A stretch of 64,000 nucleotides of DNA from Streptomyces sp. CoH27. Its GTDB lineage: Bacteria; Actinomycetota; Actinomycetes; Streptomycetales; Streptomycetaceae. Under the pieces are notes generated by a model, which was given only the letters and a program-made list of their open reading frames with translations, was not told the origin of the DNA and did not search any database. Location of the stretch: NCBI RefSeq assembly GCF_020181035.1, contig NZ_JAIQYY010000021.1, positions 140,279-204,278 on the forward strand, written 5' to 3'. Position numbers and translations under genes: made by a program. This document shows, piece after piece, positions 50,098-58,504 of this stretch (within the stretch, counting starts at the first letter, position 1; each line of letters opens with the position of its first letter).

Positions 50098-51419
50098 TGA
50101 TGACGACCACCCACGCCCCCGGCGTGGCCGCCGAGGTGATCGCCGTACGCCCTGGGCCACCACTCGCCGGCACCGTGAGCGTCGACGGGTCCAAGAACGC
50201 CGCTCTGCCGCTCCTGGCCGCCACGGCTGCCCTCGGCCGCCCGGTTCGGCTGAGCAACGTCCCGGACAGCACGGACGTCCAGATCATGCTCGTTCTGCTG
50301 CAACAAGCGGGCTGGCATGTCACGCAGCCCGTCGGCGAACCGACCACCTATGTGATCCTGCCGACGGAGTCATCTCGGGGACTGCCCGATCTGGCGCAGG
50401 CAGCCCACATCCGAGCCTCGTACTACCTCGTCCCCGCCTTGCTCGCGCGTTACGGCCAGGCGCGGCTGCCCTGGCCAGGCGGCTGCCGGATCGGTGCGCG
50501 CGGGATGGATCTGCACTTCAAGGTGTACGAGGCGTTCGGCGACCGGAGCCGGCAGGACAGTTCCGGATACGGCATCGAGGCCCACACCTCACAGACCGGC
50601 ACCGTCTCCATCGCACTGCCCTTCCGCTCCCGCGGTGCGACCGTGGCCGCGACACTGCGCGCCTTCACAACCGGCCGACCTTTACGGCTGGGTCAGCCAA
50701 ACCTCTCACCCGAAGTCCTGAGCGTGCTCGACGCCCTGAGTTCGGTGGGCTGGGAGACGCACGCCGGCGAGCATGTACTCACTCTCGCACCGCCCTCCTG
50801 GCCGCCGACTGCCCCCGCTGCCTGGACAGTGCCCGGAGACAAGATCGAGGCAGCCACGCTGGCCTGCGCGATCGCCGCGACGCGCGGTACTGCCCGTATC
50901 GACGGCGTGCAGGGCAAGGACGTAGGCCCGTTCGTGGCTGCCCTTCATCAGCTCGGCATCCCCGCAGACGCGGAGCCGAATGGCCTTACCGTCCGCGCCC
51001 AAGAGACAGCCCCCACTGGCCGTCCCCTGCGGGCCATCGCCTCCCTGAGCCCGGCCGGCCTGGACGCCGACTTCGAACCACCGCTCATGGCACTCGCCCT
51101 CGGACTGCCCGGCACGCACCTGTTCGCCGACGCCATCAATCCCGGCCGCCACGGCAACCTGCTGCCGCAGCTGTCCCGCCTGGGCGCCGAGATCGAGGAG
51201 ATCTCCCCCACCGAATGCCGCCTGACCGGGCCCCAGCAGCTGACGGGCGCGGGCGTCGAAGCCACTGACATCCGCACCGGGTCCGCCCTCATGGTCGCCG
51301 GCCTCACCGCCCGAGGCGTCACCACCATCGGCGGCCTCGACCAGCTGCGCCGCGGCCACGCCGACCTGTCCGGCAAGCTGCGCGCCCTGGGCGCCGACAT
51401 CTGCGAGGTCACCCCATGA
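50097..51419 (+). CDS. MurA-like enolpyruvyl transferase paralogue
   Basis: A 440-residue member of the EPSP-synthase/MurA superfamily. It keeps the MurA hallmarks: DGSKNAALPLLAATAAL (Lys33/Asn34 region), the catalytic-loop cysteine in WPGGCRIGARGMDLH (Cys130), Asp in DADFEPPLMALAL, and Arg in DIRTGSALMVAGL. The usual GARPVDLH is GARGMDLH, a change next to the catalytic loop. MurA transfers enolpyruvate from PEP to UDP-GlcNAc; its superfamily cousins in nucleoside antibiotic clusters act on nucleotides. With nucleotide-type neighbours, an uncommon acceptor is plausible. It starts at ATG with AGAGGAG upstream, overlapping the HATPase end, and overlaps the next gene (ATGA). Confidence 0.88.
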   Translation: MMTTTHAPGVAAEVIAVRPGPPLAGTVSVDGSKNAALPLLAATAALGRPVRLSNVPDSTDVQIMLVLLQQAGWHVTQPVGEPTTYVILPTESSRGLPDLAQAAHIRASYYLVPALLARYGQARLPWPGGCRIGARGMDLHFKVYEAFGDRSRQDSSGYGIEAHTSQTGTVSIALPFRSRGATVAATLRAFTTGRPLRLGQPNLSPEVLSVLDALSSVGWETHAGEHVLTLAPPSWPPTAPAAWTVPGDKIEAATLACAIAATRGTARIDGVQGKDVGPFVAALHQLGIPADAEPNGLTVRAQETAPTGRPLRAIASLSPAGLDADFEPPLMALALGLPGTHLFADAINPGRHGNLLPQLSRLGAEIEEISPTECRLTGPQQLTGAGVEATDIRTGSALMVAGLTARGVTTIGGLDQLRRGHADLSGKLRALGADICEVTP

Positions 51420-52654
51420 CCACCGACGGCCGGAACCTACGCCAGATCGTTGCCACGACCGACGTCCACTCCTCCTTCCACAACGCCACGCCGTTCCTGA
51501 CCCACCTCCACGCGCTGCGCCCGACCTCGCTCATCGTGGACTGCGGCGACTTCTTCGAAGGCAGCGGCTACTACCGCCTCGCCCGCGGAACCATCGAGCG
51601 GGAGATCCTGCTCAGGCTGTACGACGTGCTGGCCCCCGGCAACCACGGCTGGGGTCACCACTTCGAGCCGGACCTTCACCGGCGCACTGTCTGTGCCAAC
51701 GCCGTCGACGCCAACACCGGCGACGCACTCTTCCGCCGCTTGCACATCGCGGACATCGCTGGACGTCGCGTCGGCGTAACCGCTGTGATCGGTCGGCAAG
51801 CCTTCCACTCGATCCCAGCCGCCCAGCGAACCGGCCACTGTGTCATCGATCCCCTCCAGGCCCTACGCGAGCTGATGCTCGCTCACCACCACGAGGTGGA
51901 CAGCTGGGTCCTGCTCAGCCACTCCGGCTTCGACGACGACCGGAAACTCGCTGCGGCCTGTCCCTTTCTCGACGTGGTCTTCGCGGGGCACTGCCACAGC
52001 GATCAGTACAGGCCGGTCCGAGTCGGCGACACACTGGTCGTCAAGGGCAGGGAACTCGCCGACGGCTATGCGATCGCCACGCCCGTGGGCACGGGATGGG
52101 GTGCGGGCACCACGTCCTTCCCGGATCGGGCCCCGAGCGTCGTTCCCACGGAACTTGCGGGCCTGCGCTCACGCATCGAGGACGTCAAGCAGCAGCTGGC
52201 CGGCGTCCTCGGCCCGATCAGACCGGCCTACCGCCACCAGTCCCTTGACCGGCGCAGCCTGCTCATGGACCTCGCCGCCCGCCTGCGTACGGCACTCGGA
52301 TCAGACGCGGTCATCCTCAACGAGACGGCACTACGCGCCGTACCACTCGGCAACACCCTCACCCAGGGCGACCTGCTCTCCATCGAGCCGTTCGCCAACC
52401 AGCTGGTGAACGCCCACGTACCTGAGCCGGCACGCAGGGACTTCACTGGCTGGCTGTCACATCTGACCGCCCAGACCGGCCCGCTCGTCATCGCCCCCGA
52501 TCCCTTGCCGGACGCCATCACCACCGTACTGACCACCGACTACCTCGCCGACACCTACCTCGGCGAGCGCACGCACGAGGCCGGCCTGCGCCTGGACCAG
52601 GCCGTCCAGCACGTCCTCACCGCTCCCGACACCGCGGAAGGAGGCAGGCAATGA
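51416..52654 (+). CDS. 5'-nucleotidase-like metallophosphatase
   Basis: A 412-residue two-domain metallophosphoesterase. Metal motifs are TDVHSSF (Asp16, His18), DCGDFFEGS (Asp45), APGNHGW (Asn76, His77) and FAGHCHSDQ near residue 190. The C-terminal 5'-nucleotidase specificity domain is recognisable from ALGSDAVILNETALRAVPLG and TQGDLLSIEPFANQLV. There is no signal peptide, whereas most such enzymes are secreted, so it probably acts in the cytoplasm on a nucleotide. It overlaps both neighbours by ATGA, so it belongs to one polycistronic unit with the MurA paralogue. Confidence 0.88.
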   Translation: MTTDGRNLRQIVATTDVHSSFHNATPFLTHLHALRPTSLIVDCGDFFEGSGYYRLARGTIEREILLRLYDVLAPGNHGWGHHFEPDLHRRTVCANAVDANTGDALFRRLHIADIAGRRVGVTAVIGRQAFHSIPAAQRTGHCVIDPLQALRELMLAHHHEVDSWVLLSHSGFDDDRKLAAACPFLDVVFAGHCHSDQYRPVRVGDTLVVKGRELADGYAIATPVGTGWGAGTTSFPDRAPSVVPTELAGLRSRIEDVKQQLAGVLGPIRPAYRHQSLDRRSLLMDLAARLRTALGSDAVILNETALRAVPLGNTLTQGDLLSIEPFANQLVNAHVPEPARRDFTGWLSHLTAQTGPLVIAPDPLPDAITTVLTTDYLADTYLGERTHEAGLRLDQAVQHVLTAPDTAEGGRQ

Positions 52655-53305
52655 TCCTCACCGGCCCGGAAATCAGCGCTGCCGCTCACGACGGCCGCCT
52701 CCGCATCACCCCGTTCGCCGCCGGCCAGGTCAACCCCAACAGCTACAACGTGCGTCTGGGCCCCACCCTGATCACGTACACGAGCACCGTCCTGGACGCC
52801 CACCGGCCCAACCCCACCCGCGCAGCCACCATCGGCCCGGACGGGCACGTCCTCCAGCCAGGCGAGCTCTACCTCGGCCACACCCTCGAAGAGGTCGGCT
52901 CCGACACCTTCGTGCCGCTGCTGTTCGGCCGCTCCTCCGTCGGCCGCCTCGGCCTGTTCGTCGAGATCACCGCCCCCATCGGCGACATCGGGTTCCACGG
53001 CCAGTGGACGCTGATGCTCACCTTACGCGCAGTTGCTGAACGGCGACCGCACCACCGGCTCCCTGGGCGTCTGGGTTCACGTGTCGGCTCCGCTCGGACA
53101 CCAGGGCCATGCGATCCGCTGGACGCTGGAGATCCGCGCCGCCCGACCGGTGCGCGTGTATCCGGGCATGACCTTCGGCAAGCTCGTCTTCCTCACCACC
53201 TTCGGCGCCCCGGCCAGCTACCAGCAGCAGCCTTCCAAGTACGCGTCCACGGAAGGCATCGACATCTCGCGCCTCTACGAGGAGATCGACGGAGGAGCGC
53301 GGTGA
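52651..53305 (+). pseudogene. dCTP deaminase-like gene(s), rearranged by internal deletion
   Basis: The first frame starts at an ATG overlapping the previous stop and encodes a good dCTP deaminase/dUTPase N-terminus: NPNSYNVRLGPTLITYTSTV, GELYLGHTLEEVGSDTFVPL, FGRSSVGRLGLFVEITAPIG, DIGFHGQWTLML. From about 53010 the same frame becomes unrelated, while the +1 frame reads TTGSLGVWVHVSAPLGHQGH, AIRWTLEIRAARPVRVYPGM, FGKLVFLTTFGAPASYQQQP and ends EEIDGG. The second piece repeats the core of the first (GSLGVWVHVSAPLGHQGH matches GRLGLFVEITAPIGDIGF), so two tandem homologues seem to have fused by deletion. The glycosyltransferase start overlaps its end. Confidence 0.7.
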
Positions 53306-54417
53306 ACGCTCGCTCGGCCACCGGCCCGATGGCCGCCACCTTCCTGGATCTCCCCGTCGGAAGCCCCGGCGGCAGCGTCGAGCTCTTCCTCGACCTCTAC
53401 ACCGGCCAACAACCCCTCATCGCGGCCCGCGCCTTCATGCTCGCACCACCTGGTCACGCTCCCCGTCCACCCACCGGACTCAACGTGCTCCCCGTAGCGG
53501 GCAAATGCCTGGAAGGAACGGCCTTCAGCCGCTACGTCGCCACCCTGCGCAGAGCGCTTACAGCCACGCTCGATCCCACACAGATCGACGTCATCCACTT
53601 GCAGCACCTCGCATTCGGCGCCACCCCAGCCCTCATCCGGGCGATGCCCGCGCATCCCCGGATCGCCCTCGTCCACGGCACGGACCTGCTCTTCGCCGAG
53701 ACCCGCCGAGACCAGCTCCAGGTGCTACGCGAAACAGCCAGGGCCGCCGACGCCATCGTGGTCCCGACCACCGCAATGGCCGACCGCCTCCTCAAGCTCG
53801 CCCCGCAGATCGAACGCCGCAAGATCACCCATATCCCCTGGGGCATCCCCGACCACCTGCTCACCGCCCCGCCCGCCCGGCCGGCACGCACCTCCACCAG
53901 CCACCTGCGGCTCCTGTACGCAGGACGCCTGACCGCAGAAAAGGGTGTCGCGGCCCTGATCAAAAGCCTGGCTCCCGTGCCCGGTGTCGAGCTGAGCGTC
54001 GCAGCGCCCAGAGCCCAGTTCCACGCACTGGCCCCACTGCTGCAACGAGCCGGCGTACGAGTCCGCTACCTCGGCTGGCTCCGTCGCCCACAGCTGTGGA
54101 AAGCCTTCACCGAACACGACGTACTGGTCATGCCGTCCACCACCCTGGAGGCCATGGGACTGGTCGCACTGGAAGCCCAAGCGTGCGGGCTCCCCGTCCT
54201 CTACCAGCCCGTACCCGGCCTCAACGAAGTCCTCGCCGCTTCCGGCATGGCCACCGACTTCACCCACTCCGCCGCACTCGCGCGCGACCTCGACCGGCTG
54301 AGAAAGACACCCGGGCTGCTGACCGCGCTCCGACAGGCGAGCTATGCCAACGCGGCACGCTATCCCCTCTCGGCGACCGCACGATCCCTGACCGACCTCG
54401 GCCGACAGCTCACATGA
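53302..54417 (+). CDS. GT4-family glycosyltransferase
   Basis: A 371-residue predicted retaining glycosyltransferase with two Rossmann-like domains. IDVIHLQHLAFGATPALIRA and IALVHGTDLLFAETRRDQ are N-domain signatures; RLLYAGRLTAEKGVAALIKS starts the C-domain; and the nucleotide-sugar motif EAMGLVALEAQACGLPV has the paired glutamates. The start is GTG, overlapping the deaminase-like frame (GTGA). It is the last gene of the overlapping plus-strand cluster. Acceptor and donor are unknown; a nucleoside or small-molecule acceptor fits the neighbours. Confidence 0.88.
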   Translation: MNARSATGPMAATFLDLPVGSPGGSVELFLDLYTGQQPLIAARAFMLAPPGHAPRPPTGLNVLPVAGKCLEGTAFSRYVATLRRALTATLDPTQIDVIHLQHLAFGATPALIRAMPAHPRIALVHGTDLLFAETRRDQLQVLRETARAADAIVVPTTAMADRLLKLAPQIERRKITHIPWGIPDHLLTAPPARPARTSTSHLRLLYAGRLTAEKGVAALIKSLAPVPGVELSVAAPRAQFHALAPLLQRAGVRVRYLGWLRRPQLWKAFTEHDVLVMPSTTLEAMGLVALEAQACGLPVLYQPVPGLNEVLAASGMATDFTHSAALARDLDRLRKTPGLLTALRQASYANAARYPLSATARSLTDLGRQLT

Positions 54418-54512
54418 ACCGACCGCCAGACGGCCCGACACGTCACTACCCGAACCGCTCCGCGAACGTCACTACGCTGACCGACGGGATACCCCCGGCG
54501 AAGAGGGAGACC

Positions 54513-55556
54513 ATGACGTACGACCGCGACCGCATCGACGCCCTGCTCGACGAGGGAGTCCGCGACAAGGTGTACCCGGGCGCCGTGTGGGCCGTCGGCG
54601 ACGCCACCGGCATCCTCGCCCAGGGCGCCACCGGCGTCCTCGACCCCGACGAGCCGGACGTGCCGATGCGCGCCGACACCGTCTTCGACGCCGCCAGCCT
54701 CACCAAAATCCTGGCCGTCTGGTCCTCCATCGGCGCCCTGTGGGAGGACGGAACCCTCGACCTCGACCAGCCGCTCGGCACCTTCTGGCCCGAGGTCGTC
54801 GGCCACCCACTCGGCACCGTCACCACCCAACAATTGCTGACCCACACCGCCGGTGTCCCGCTACGAGCCCAACTGAAGAACCTCTACGGCACCAACCCCG
54901 AGGAGATCCGCCGAGGCGTCCTCCGTGAACGACTCCATCGAACACCCGGAGAAGCCGTCGAGTACACCGACCGGGCTGCCCTCATCCTGGGCTACCTCGC
55001 CGAACACCTCTCCGGCCAGCCTTTGGACCAACTGGCCGCTGCCCGCACCTGGCACCCACTGGGCATGAACTCCACCCGCTTCGGCCCCCTGCCGACCGAC
55101 ATCGCCGCCCGCTGCGCGCCCACCGAACTGGACCAGGACACCGACACCCACCTCAAGGGAGTCGCCCACGACTTCTCGGCCCGCCTTCTCGGCGGCGTCT
55201 GCGGCATCGCCGGCGCCTTCACTGTCCTCGACGATCTCGCCGCCTTCCTCCGGTTCATGCTCGCCCCTGACACGTCCCATTTGCGGGCTGGTTTCGGCAG
55301 CAGGTGGATCACCCGGTCCCTGACCATCCAGACGGGTGAGCTCCAGCCAGCTCGTGGCCTGTTCTGGCACCCCGCTCCCGGCACCACCGCCGAGGAGGAC
55401 GTCTGGGTCCACTACGGATTCACCGGAACAGGCATGTGGATCTCCCCCACCGACGGCCGGTGGGCGGTGCTCCTGACCAACAAGCTTTACTACACCCGCG
55501 ACCGAAGCCCTCTGACCGATATCCGCAACGAGTTCCGCACACTCGCTTTCAGGTAG
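54513..55556 (+). CDS. Serine hydrolase (beta-lactamase/transpeptidase fold)
   Basis: A 347-residue class C beta-lactamase-like serine hydrolase. The nucleophile is Ser62 in FDAASLTKILAVW (SxxK), the YxN-like element is EYTDRAALILGYLAEHL, and the third motif is HYGFTGTGMWISP (HxG). There is no signal peptide, so it is probably cytoplasmic, as esterase-like members are. Start: AAGAGGGAG precedes the ATG. It lies 95 bp after the glycosyltransferase on the same strand and may belong to the same cluster. Confidence 0.88.
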   Translation: MTYDRDRIDALLDEGVRDKVYPGAVWAVGDATGILAQGATGVLDPDEPDVPMRADTVFDAASLTKILAVWSSIGALWEDGTLDLDQPLGTFWPEVVGHPLGTVTTQQLLTHTAGVPLRAQLKNLYGTNPEEIRRGVLRERLHRTPGEAVEYTDRAALILGYLAEHLSGQPLDQLAAARTWHPLGMNSTRFGPLPTDIAARCAPTELDQDTDTHLKGVAHDFSARLLGGVCGIAGAFTVLDDLAAFLRFMLAPDTSHLRAGFGSRWITRSLTIQTGELQPARGLFWHPAPGTTAEEDVWVHYGFTGTGMWISPTDGRWAVLLTNKLYYTRDRSPLTDIRNEFRTLAFR

Positions 55557-55809
55557 GGAACACTGCACGGTGGACCGGGTTCGCCCCCCAACACCCACCT
55601 GCGAAGCCCTTCCATCTGCGGGAACCGCCAGCCTGGTCATAGCCGCTGCCGTACGCCTCACAAGCAACTACCATTCCGGCATTCGGGCTGCCTCTGGGGG
55701 GCAGAGTGAGTCTGTGGGATGCTCGCGTCGCTGAGGGGACGCGCACCGTGCTCCCCCCGTCCCCCCATCCACTCCACCCGTGCGGCAGCTGCAAGCGCGG
55801 AGGGGCTGG

Positions 55810-56136
55810 TCACCTCTGCGCCCAGCCCCCGCCGTCCGACCTGGGTAGCTGGGGTTTGCGGTGCTTGCCGGTGCCGGAGCCGAGCGGCTTCGGCACGGGC
55901 CTGGGTGGCGGCGGCTCGTTGGACTCCGGGTACAGGATGGCTTTGGCCTCGGCCAGGTTGGCGGCGAATCCGTACGGCTCCCACATGTGCCCGTTCCAGC
56001 GCTCGATAGCGCGGGGCGCATCCGGATTCAGATGCGCTGCCCTGGGGCCGTCGCCGGATACGACAGGTACGGCGCGAAGTCGGCCGATCTTCGCGTCACG
56101 GCGTTCCGCCCAGTTCTTCAGCGGCTCGTCGTCCAT
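55810..56136 (-). CDS. DUF6087-like small protein
   Basis: A 108-residue soluble protein. MDDEPLKNWAERRDAKIGRL and YGFAANLAEAKAILYPES with a Pro-rich basic tail (PPPPRPVPKPLGSGTGKHRK) resemble a Streptomyces family that I believe is DUF6087 (fairly sure). Function is unknown. The ATG is the first in frame and the protein ends close to the predicted family length. It sits among decayed genes in the island; the preceding 55557-55809 stretch shows no gene. Confidence 0.65.
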   Translation of the reverse strand: MDDEPLKNWAERRDAKIGRLRAVPVVSGDGPRAAHLNPDAPRAIERWNGHMWEPYGFAANLAEAKAILYPESNEPPPPRPVPKPLGSGTGKHRKPQLPRSDGGGWAQR

Positions 56137-56167
56137 CCTGGCGTTCCTCGCATCGGTGGCGGCTGTC

Positions 56168-56326
56168 TCAGCAGGGTAGCGGCCACTGCGGGCCGTTCGG
56201 GTTCCCGAGCCAGACGACCTGCTCGTCGCGAGTGGCGGTCACACCGAACGTGGCGGTGTTCGGTGAGCCGTACTCCTCCCAGGTGCTCACTGCCGACTCG
56301 ACCACGTCCCACAGACGGCGGGGGCC
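56168..56326 (-). pseudogene. Remnant of a methyltransferase-type protein C-terminus
   Basis: The frame upstream of a TGA reads RRLWDVVESAVSTWEEYGSP, then NTATFGVTATRDEQVVWLGN and PNGPQWPL. This pattern (WxxVExxxxWWxxxGxP..xxFGLTVTxxxQxVWLdxP) resembles the C-terminal tail of L-isoaspartyl-methyltransferase-like enzymes of the type linked to RiPP maturation. No start or N-terminus is present; the sequence begins abruptly next to the stop of the truncated YdcF gene, implying a deletion joined the two. Confidence 0.5.
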
Positions 56327-56329
56327 TCC

Positions 56330-56581
56330 TTAGTGGACGGCCTCGCCGCGCGGAAAGCGGGCGCGGGTGGTGGGGCTGTTGCCGCCGCTGAACACCAGGA
56401 CGGGGAAGAGGCCGGCCTGGTAGAGGTCGGCGGCTGTGGTGGCCACGCCCAGATCGTGGCTTCCCAAACCGATCGCCGCCGAGCAAGGTCGCAGCTCGTG
56501 CCCCATCTGGTGGTAGTTCCAGATCAGCGTCACGTCACGGAACTGCTCGTTGGTGGTCCGGCGCTGATAGTGCTCCTGCAC
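56330..56581 (-). pseudogene. Truncated YdcF-type (SanA/ElyC) gene
   Basis: Encodes 83 residues from a GTG with GGGAGG just upstream: EHYQRRTTNEQFRDVTLIWN, SAAIGLGSHDLGVATTAADL, YQAGLFPVLVFSGGNSPTTR and ends RFPRGEAVH at a TAA. YdcF proteins continue for another 100 residues after the conserved SGGNSPTT. The break coincides with the methyltransferase-type remnant, so a deletion is likely. YdcF-family proteins are DUF218 proteins with roles in envelope or vancomycin-sensitivity phenotypes. The 56606-56697 stretch upstream shows no gene. Confidence 0.6.
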
Positions 56582-56697
56582 TGGTCCTCCCTGGCTCTGC
56601 CTCATCCTGCTGCCCCTTCGCTCTCGATCCTGCCCATGGTGCTGGGCGGCCTCTGCACGGGGGCGCCGGAGGGCGGGTTCGGTCTCCCACGATTGGA

Positions 56698-56743
56698 CCA
56701 GGGCCTGTCCGGTCGGCGGGGAGGAACACCGGACAGGCCCTGG
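56698..56743 (-). terminator. Strong hairpin terminator of the sugar operon
   Basis: CCAGGGCCTGTCCGGT and ACCGGACAGGCCCTGG form a perfect 16-bp stem with a 14-nt loop, 63 bp past the alpha-glucosidase stop. It ends the minus-strand oligosaccharide operon. No T-run, but the stem is very stable. Confidence 0.8.
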
Positions 56744-56805
56744 CGGAATGGGGTGCGCAGAGGCGCGCTGGATCGGACGTCTGCGGAGAGTCCCGTCGCA
56801 GTCCC

Positions 56806-58458
56806 TCAGTCCCGCTGCAGCAGGACCGTGGTGTCCGGGGGCAGGAACCCGTCCTCGCCCAGCGGCCCTGAGGCGAGGAGGGGGCTGGAAGCGTCGGGGA
56901 GCGGGACCGACTGGTCGGAGAGGTTGACCGCGCAGAGCAAACCGTCGCCCCGTTCGAAGAACAGCGTGCCCTCCGGGCTCTCCAACCAGCGGAACTCCTC
57001 GCCCCGCAGTCCCGGGTGGTCGCGGCGCAGGCGCAGGGCTGAGCGGTACAGCCGGAGCATGGAGTTGGGGTCGACCTGGTTGGCTTCCGCGGTGTACGAC
57101 TTCCAGTCCCCCGGCTGGGGCAGCCAGGGGGCAGCCCCGTTCTCGCTGAAGCCGAAGGGCGGGGTGTCGCCGGTCCACGGGAGGGGGACGCGGCAGCCGT
57201 CGCGGCCTCGGAGGGTGTGGCCGGAGCGTTCCCAGATGGGGTCCTGGAGGAGGTTTTCGGGGATGTCCTCGACCTCGTAGAGGCCGAGTTCCTCGCCCTG
57301 GTAGATGTACGCGCCGCCGGGCAGAGCCAGCATCAGCAGGGCCGCCGCGCGGGCGCGGCGGGTGCCGAGGGCGAGGTCGGTGGGGATCGACCGGTCCCGG
57401 AACAGGGCCTGGACGCCGGTGTCGGCGCGGCCGTAGCGGGTGACGTGGCGGGTCTCGTCGTGGTTGGACAGGACCCAGGTGGCGGGCGCGCCGACGGTGC
57501 CGAGGCTGGTGATGCTGCGGTCGATGACCTCGCGCAACTTGTCGGCGTCCAAGGGGCACTTGAGGAAGTCGAAGTTGAACGCGGTGTGGAGCTGGTCCGG
57601 GCGGAGGTATTCGGGCATGCGGTTGGGGCGGACGTGGGCCTCGGCGACGAAGACGCGGGGGTCGGGGTAGCTGTCGGCGAGGGCCCGCCAGCTGCGGAAG
57701 ATGTCGTGCAGGCCGTCGCGGTCCCAGTGCGGGTGGTTCTGCTGGCCCTCGCCCGTGAGGACCGAGAACTCGGTCAGGCCGAGGTCGGGCAGGGCGGGGT
57801 CCTTGACCATGCCATGGGCGACGTCGATGCGGAAGCCGTCGACGCCGAGGTCGAACCAGAAGCGAAGGATCGACTCGAACTCGGCCCGCACCTCGGGGTT
57901 GTCCCAGTTGAGGTCGGGCTGTTCGGGCGCGAAGAGGTGGAGGTACCACTGGCCGTCGTGGGTGCGGGTCCAGGTGGGGCCGCCGAAGGCCGCGTACCAG
58001 TCGTTGGGGGGCAGGGAGCCGTCCTCGCCCTTGCCATCGCGGAAGATGAAGCGGTCTCGTTCCGAGGAGCCGCGCCCGGCCGCCAACGCCTGCTGGAACC
58101 AGGCGTGTTGGTCGGAGGTGTGGTTGGGGACGATGTCCAGGATCACCCGCAGGCCGACCTCGTGGGCCTCGGTGATCAGCTGCTTCGCCTGGTCGAGGGT
58201 GCCGTACGCGGGGTGGATGTCGCGGTAGTCGGAGACGTCGTAGCCGCCGTCGGCCAGCGGGGACGGGTACCAGGGGTTGATCCAGATCGCGTCGACGCCG
58301 AGGTAGGCCAGGTACCGCAGGCGGGAGCGGAGGCCGGCGATATCGCCGGTACCGTCGCCGTCGCCGTCGGCGAAGCTGCGTATGTAGACCTGGTAGATGA
58401 CGGCGGAGCGCCACCAGTCGGCGTCGGCGGACGGCGAGGTGGGGGTCGGGTTGCTCAT
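56806..58458 (-). CDS. GH13 alpha-glucosidase
   Basis: A 550-residue family GH13 enzyme. The four conserved regions are visible: LDIVPNHTSDQH (region I), DGFRIDVAHG with nucleophile Asp212 (region II), VFVAEAH with acid/base Glu273 (region III) and VLSNHDETRH with Asp334 (region IV). Opening WWRSAVIYQVYIRSFADGDG is typical of oligo-1,6- and alpha-glucosidases. It should hydrolyse maltose- or trehalose-like oligosaccharides in the cytosol after uptake. The ATG is preceded by GAGCACC. It is the last gene of the operon. Confidence 0.93.
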   Translation of the reverse strand: MSNPTPTSPSADADWWRSAVIYQVYIRSFADGDGDGTGDIAGLRSRLRYLAYLGVDAIWINPWYPSPLADGGYDVSDYRDIHPAYGTLDQAKQLITEAHEVGLRVILDIVPNHTSDQHAWFQQALAAGRGSSERDRFIFRDGKGEDGSLPPNDWYAAFGGPTWTRTHDGQWYLHLFAPEQPDLNWDNPEVRAEFESILRFWFDLGVDGFRIDVAHGMVKDPALPDLGLTEFSVLTGEGQQNHPHWDRDGLHDIFRSWRALADSYPDPRVFVAEAHVRPNRMPEYLRPDQLHTAFNFDFLKCPLDADKLREVIDRSITSLGTVGAPATWVLSNHDETRHVTRYGRADTGVQALFRDRSIPTDLALGTRRARAAALLMLALPGGAYIYQGEELGLYEVEDIPENLLQDPIWERSGHTLRGRDGCRVPLPWTGDTPPFGFSENGAAPWLPQPGDWKSYTAEANQVDPNSMLRLYRSALRLRRDHPGLRGEEFRWLESPEGTLFFERGDGLLCAVNLSDQSVPLPDASSPLLASGPLGEDGFLPPDTTVLLQRD

Positions 58459-58504
58459 GGTGCTCGGTCCTTACTGTCTGAAAGTAAAGGGTGGGGGGTG
58501 GTGG

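Noticed and set aside
52651..54417. A single 588-residue fused deaminase-glycosyltransferase
   Set aside because: The middle of that frame is not protein-like, the second deaminase core lies in the +1 frame, and a GTG overlapping that core's stop starts the glycosyltransferase.
55557..55809. Small plus-strand frames between the hydrolase and the DUF6087-like gene
   Set aside because: No RBS, no recognisable sequence and composition like non-coding DNA.
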